Source: Occultella aeris (lineage in GTDB: Bacteria; Actinomycetota; Actinomycetes; Actinomycetales; Beutenbergiaceae). From it: 64,000 nucleotides of DNA. Location: assembly GCF_902703175.1 (NCBI RefSeq), contig NZ_CACRYJ010000014.1:1-64000 (forward strand), given 5' to 3'. Below the pieces are notes generated by a model that was given only the letters and a program-made list of their open reading frames with translations, was not told the origin of the DNA and made no database searches. Position numbers and translations under genes: made by a program. Positions 60,337-64,000 of this stretch are shown piece after piece; position 1 is the first letter of the stretch; every line of letters starts with the position of its first letter.

Positions 60337-63300
60337 ATGAACTCGGCAGCGACCGTCCCGACCGGATCGACGCGGGGGGCCATCCTCCGGGCGGTCACCG
60401 ACCTCGCGGAACAAGCCGGCGAACACCACCTGACCCCGCTCGTGGATCGGATCCTTGAGCACGTCGCGACCGAGGACCTGGCCGAACGCGAGCCCCGTGA
60501 CGTCCTCGGCATGGTCCGGTCGATGTCGACGCTGGCGCAGCACCGCGGCGCCGACGAGACGCTGGTGCGCGTGTTCAACCCGACGCTGCCGGGGGATGAC
60601 TGGCAGAGCAAGCACACGATCGTGCAGATCTGCACCGATGACATGCCGTTCCTGGTGGACTCCGTGACCGCCGCGCTCTCCGACCACGGGCGGGTGGTCT
60701 ACCTGATCGTGCACCCCCAGATCGTGGTCCGCCGGGACGACGCCGGCGCGCTCACCGCGGTCCGCGAGGAGCGTCCGCCGACCGCTGCCGGCACCGTCGA
60801 GTCGTGGATGCACATCGCCATCGACCGTATCCCCACCGAGGCCGCCCGCGTCGAGCTCACGGCGCGGCTGGAGTCCGTCCTCTCGGACGTGCGCCGCACC
60901 GTCGTCGACTGGGCGGCCATGCGGCACGCGTGCGAAGGGCTCGCCCGCCAGCTCGAGGCCGGCGCCCCACCCACCGTCGACCAGGACGAGGTGGAGCCGA
61001 CCGAGCAGTTCCTGCGCTGGCTCGCCGACGATCACTTCACGTTCCTCGGGTATCGCGAGTACACCCTCGACACCGTCGAGGGCGAGGATGTGCTGCGCCC
61101 GGTGACCGGCAGCGGGCTCGGGATCCTCCGCGGCGAACCAGACGCCGACCACGAGTTCTCGCGGCTGCGCCCCGAGGCTCAGGAGAATGCCCGCGAACCG
61201 CGGTTGCTGACGATCACGAAGGCGAACTCGCGGGCCACCGTGCACCGCCCCGTGTACCTGGACTACATCGGCATCCGCACGTTCGACGCGGACGGCAACG
61301 TCATCGGCGAGCGCCGGTTCCTCGGGATGTTCACGTCGACGGCGTACGCGGACTCGGTCCTGCGCCTTCCGATCGCTGCCGAGAAGGTCCGCGCCGTCCT
61401 CGCGCGCAGCGGATTCGCCGCCCACTCGCACTCGGCCAAGGACCTGCTCGGAGTGCTCGAGGCCTACCCGCGCGACGAGTTGTTCCAGACCGACGTGGAC
61501 ACACTCTGGGAGGTCGCCTCCGACGTCCTGTACCTGCAGGAGCGCCGCAAGGCGAAGCTCTTCCTGCGCAAGGACGAGTTCGGCCGGTTCGTCTCGGCGC
61601 TCGTCTACATCCCCCGGGATCGGTACAACACAGTGGTCCGGTTGCGGATGGAGGCCATCCTGCGGGAGGCCTACGGCGCCGAGCACGTGGACTTCACCAC
61701 CAGGGTGAGCGAGTCGCCGCTGGCCCAGCTGCACTTCGTGGTCCGGGTCCCGCGCGGCTCCGACATCCCGGACGTCGACACGGGCGCCGTCCAGGAGCGG
61801 CTGCTGCGGGCGACGCGTACCTGGGAGGAGGACCTCCTCGACGCGCTGCACGTCTCCACCACCGATGACCCAGGCGCCGGCCGGGGCTACGTGCACGGCT
61901 TCCCGGAGGCGTACAAGGAGGACTTCGGCGCCGACGCCGCCACCTACGACCTGGCCCAGCTGCAGGCGCTCGCGCCGGGCGACACCAGGGTGCACCTGTA
62001 CGACCCGGATCGTGGCGAGCCGACCGAGCGACGCCTGAAGGTCTATCGCCGCGAACCGCTGAGCCTGACCGCCATGCTGCCCATCTTCAGCCACCTCGGC
62101 GTCGTGGTTGCGGACGAGCGTCCCTACCTGATCACCGGCGACGCCGAGGACACCGTGCGGGTCTACGACTTCGGGCTGCGCGCGCCGAGCGCGGACCTCT
62201 GGGACGCGGGCACGGACACGGCAACCGCGTTCGAGGCCGCGTTCCTCGCCGTGGACGGCGGCCGGGCGGAGAGCGACGGCCTGAACGCGCTCGTGCTGAG
62301 TTCCGGACTGGCCTGGCGGCAGGTGGTCATCCTGCGCACCATCGCGCGCTACCTGCGCCAGATCGGCTCGACGTTCAGCGTCGAGTACCTCGAGGCGGCC
62401 CTGGTGGCGAACCCCCATCTGGCCGCACGGGTGGTTGCCCTGTTCGAGACACGCTTCGATCCCGACAGCACCGTCGGGGCCGGCGACCGGGACGCCGCCC
62501 AGGCCCGGATCACCGCCGAGATCGACGCCGACCTGGAGCAGGTGGCCAGCCTGGACCAGGACCGCATCGTGCGTTCGTTCGTGGGCGTGATCGGCGCGAC
62601 CCTGCGCACCAACTTCTTCAGGTCCGACGCAGTCGGCGACGACGGCGAGCCCACCGACCGGGTCAGCCTCAAGTTGGACTGCCGCCTGGTTCCCGGCCTG
62701 CCGTCCCCGAAGCCACGGTTCGAGATCTGGGTGTACTCGCCGCAGGTGGAGGGCGTGCACCTGCGCTTCGGCGCCGTCGCACGCGGCGGGCTGCGCTGGA
62801 GCGACCGTCGCGAGGACTTCCGCACCGAGGTGCTCGGCCTGGTGAAGGCACAGATGGTCAAGAACGCCGTGATCGTGCCGACCGGGTCCAAGGGTGGCTT
62901 CTTCGCGAAGCGTCTGCCGGATCCGGCGGCCGACCGTGCCGCATGGCTCGCGGAGGGTCGGTCCGCCTACTCGGCGTTCATCCGCGGACTGCTCGACATC
63001 ACGGACAACCGGGTCGGCTCCGAGGTGGTCCCGCCCGAGCGGGTGGTCCGCCACGACGGTGACGACCCGTACCTGGTGGTGGCCGCGGACAAGGGCACCG
63101 CCGCGTTCAGCGACCTGGCGAACTCGATCTCCGCGGAGTACGGCTTCTGGCTCGACGACGCGTTCGCCTCCGGCGGGTCCGCCGGGTACGACCACAAGGA
63201 GATGGGCATCACGGCCCGCGGTGCCTGGGAGTCGACCAAGCGCCACTTCCGTGAGATGGGTGTGGACAGCCAGACCGAGGACTTCACCGTGGTCGGCATC

Positions 63301-64000
63301 GGAGACATGAGCGGAGACGTGTTCGGCAACGGGATGCTGCTGTCGGAGCACATCCGGCTCGTCGCGGCCTTCGACCACCGGGACATCTTCATCGACCCCA
63401 CGCCCGACGCCGCAGCCTCCTTCGCGGAGCGGCGTCGCCTCTTCGACCTGCCGCGCTCGAGCTGGGCCGACTACTCCCCCGAGGTGATCAGCGCCGGCGG
63501 TGGCGTGTTCTCGCGGTCGGCGAAGAGGGTGCCGATCAGCCCGGAGACCCGGCAGGTGCTCGGACTGCCGGAAGACGTCACCGGCCTGACCCCTGCCGAG
63601 CTGATCCGCACGATCCTGCTCGCCCCGGTCGACCTCGTCTACAACGGCGGCATCGGCACCTATGTGAAGGCATCCGCCGAGGCCAACGCCGAGATCGGCG
63701 ACCGTGCTAACGACGCGATCCGGGTGGACGGGCATGAACTGCGCTGCCAGGTGCTCGTCGAGGGCGGCAACCTCGGCGTGAGTCAGCTCGGCCGGATCGA
63801 GGCGGCCATGCACGGGGTGCGGATCAACACCGACGCCATCGACAACTCCGCCGGGGTCGGTACCTCCGACCGCGAGGTGAACATCAAGATCCTGCTCACC
63901 GCCCTCACCCGGGAAGGGGAGCTGACCCTCGATCAGCGCAACGAACTGCTCGCGTCGATGACCGACGAAGTGGCCGAGCAGGTGCTCCGCGACAACTACG
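60337..64000 (+). CDS. NAD-specific glutamate dehydrogenase (large, L_180-type), 3'-truncated by the window
   Basis: The open frame from ATG 60337 reaches the window end after 1221 codons; family members are about 1600 aa. The product converts glutamate to 2-oxoglutarate and ammonia with NAD. An N-terminal ACT-like regulatory region ('VQICTDDMPFLVDSVTAALSDHGR') comes first. The catalytic part has 'HLRFGAVARGGLRWSDRREDFRTEVLGLVKAQMVKNAVIVPTGSKGGFFAK' with the substrate Lys. The nucleotide-binding part then has 'GIGDMSGDVFGNGMLLS' and 'NGGIGTYVKAS'. It is monocistronic on the visible side. Confidence 0.93.
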   Translation, partial: MNSAATVPTGSTRGAILRAVTDLAEQAGEHHLTPLVDRILEHVATEDLAEREPRDVLGMVRSMSTLAQHRGADETLVRVFNPTLPGDDWQSKHTIVQICTDDMPFLVDSVTAALSDHGRVVYLIVHPQIVVRRDDAGALTAVREERPPTAAGTVESWMHIAIDRIPTEAARVELTARLESVLSDVRRTVVDWAAMRHACEGLARQLEAGAPPTVDQDEVEPTEQFLRWLADDHFTFLGYREYTLDTVEGEDVLRPVTGSGLGILRGEPDADHEFSRLRPEAQENAREPRLLTITKANSRATVHRPVYLDYIGIRTFDADGNVIGERRFLGMFTSTAYADSVLRLPIAAEKVRAVLARSGFAAHSHSAKDLLGVLEAYPRDELFQTDVDTLWEVASDVLYLQERRKAKLFLRKDEFGRFVSALVYIPRDRYNTVVRLRMEAILREAYGAEHVDFTTRVSESPLAQLHFVVRVPRGSDIPDVDTGAVQERLLRATRTWEEDLLDALHVSTTDDPGAGRGYVHGFPEAYKEDFGADAATYDLAQLQALAPGDTRVHLYDPDRGEPTERRLKVYRREPLSLTAMLPIFSHLGVVVADERPYLITGDAEDTVRVYDFGLRAPSADLWDAGTDTATAFEAAFLAVDGGRAESDGLNALVLSSGLAWRQVVILRTIARYLRQIGSTFSVEYLEAALVANPHLAARVVALFETRFDPDSTVGAGDRDAAQARITAEIDADLEQVASLDQDRIVRSFVGVIGATLRTNFFRSDAVGDDGEPTDRVSLKLDCRLVPGLPSPKPRFEIWVYSPQVEGVHLRFGAVARGGLRWSDRREDFRTEVLGLVKAQMVKNAVIVPTGSKGGFFAKRLPDPAADRAAWLAEGRSAYSAFIRGLLDITDNRVGSEVVPPERVVRHDGDDPYLVVAADKGTAAFSDLANSISAEYGFWLDDAFASGGSAGYDHKEMGITARGAWESTKRHFREMGVDSQTEDFTVVGIGDMSGDVFGNGMLLSEHIRLVAAFDHRDIFIDPTPDAAASFAERRRLFDLPRSSWADYSPEVISAGGGVFSRSAKRVPISPETRQVLGLPEDVTGLTPAELIRTILLAPVDLVYNGGIGTYVKASAEANAEIGDRANDAIRVDGHELRCQVLVEGGNLGVSQLGRIEAAMHGVRINTDAIDNSAGVGTSDREVNIKILLTALTREGELTLDQRNELLASMTDEVAEQVLRDNY

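Noticed and set aside
60322-63813. 1163-aa open frame on the minus strand
   Set aside because: It lies antisense to the NAD-glutamate dehydrogenase, whose family motifs are unmistakable. Long shadows are common at this GC content.
1-64000. tRNA, rRNA or riboswitch genes
   Set aside because: No cloverleaf with a GTTCRANNC arm or known aptamer core was found by eye; a covariance-model scan would be needed to exclude them.

Overview
The window is high-GC DNA, with most codons ending in G or C. It is densely packed and rich in GTG starts and 4-base ATGA/GTGA overlaps. A DUF222/HNH protein, a mycothiol-type (MDMPI/TIGR03086) protein, an F420-type PPOX protein, a DUF4862 protein, a large NAD-glutamate dehydrogenase and many glycan-active genes all point to an actinobacterium. 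I would guess Micrococcales, perhaps near Ruania, Beutenbergia or Georgenia; that is inference from gene content, not a sequence match. I see no tRNA, rRNA, CRISPR array or intact transposase.

Layout: 0-3.0 kb holds a GH78 alpha-L-rhamnosidase and a PPOX protein. 3.0-6.6 kb is a four-gene unit: an ABC-2 drug or lipid efflux pump (ATPase plus permease) with its own DesK/DesR-like histidine kinase and response regulator, preceded by a TGACA-AA-TGTCA palindrome. 6.7-9.0 kb holds a cupin, a small membrane protein and a quinone-oxidoreductase-like MDR. 9.2-11.2 kb is a GH127 beta-L-arabinofuranosidase. 11.2-14.7 kb holds a membrane protein, two tandem paralogous lipoproteins, a DUF1697 protein and a RidA protein. 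14.8-18.2 kb encodes a heterodimeric ABC exporter with one strongly degenerate ATP site. 18.2-20.7 kb has two divergent kinase-fold proteins, one of which looks catalytically dead.

20.7-27.3 kb looks like an inserted catabolic or detoxification cluster. It contains two paralogous alpha/beta hydrolases, an MDR oxidoreductase, an EthD-like protein, a TetR regulator, an Old-Yellow-Enzyme ene-reductase and an SDR. A shared operator-like sequence lies in front of the first hydrolase and in the tetR/OYE divergent gap. A short direct repeat resembling IS-end subrepeats marks the left side, and a lower-GC segment with a GrpB-family gene follows on the right. Two start codons inside the cluster appear to be lost or non-canonical.

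29.3-36.9 kb is a sialic-acid locus. It has two sialidases without signal peptides, an LplABC-type sugar importer (Tat/lipoprotein binding protein plus two permeases, the second carrying a 1-base frameshift), a neuraminate-lyase/DHDPS-family aldolase and a GntR/FadR regulator. A perfect ACTATG-A-CATAGT palindrome sits in the divergent promoter. The arrangement suggests that sialylated glycans are imported first and cleaved inside the cell.

37-43.3 kb contains a DUF222/HNH protein with an internal 9-bp minisatellite, a nitroreductase, a DUF4862 protein, a YtcJ-like amidohydrolase and an SRPBCC protein. 43.4-48.9 kb is a three-gene overlapping operon ending in a 956-aa TPR-CHAT caspase-like protease with an intact His/Cys dyad and two unrecognised partners; it is the best candidate here for an undescribed system. 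49.3-58.9 kb is a run of small enzymes: DUF2087, NTF2-like, phosphotransferases, two LLM flavin oxidoreductases, a CPBP-like membrane protein, an MDMPI/WYL divergent pair with a 25-bp palindrome, and an FAD-linked oxidase. 59.0-64.0 kb holds a YceI protein with a low-complexity repeat tail and the first 1221 codons of a NAD-glutamate dehydrogenase that runs off the window.
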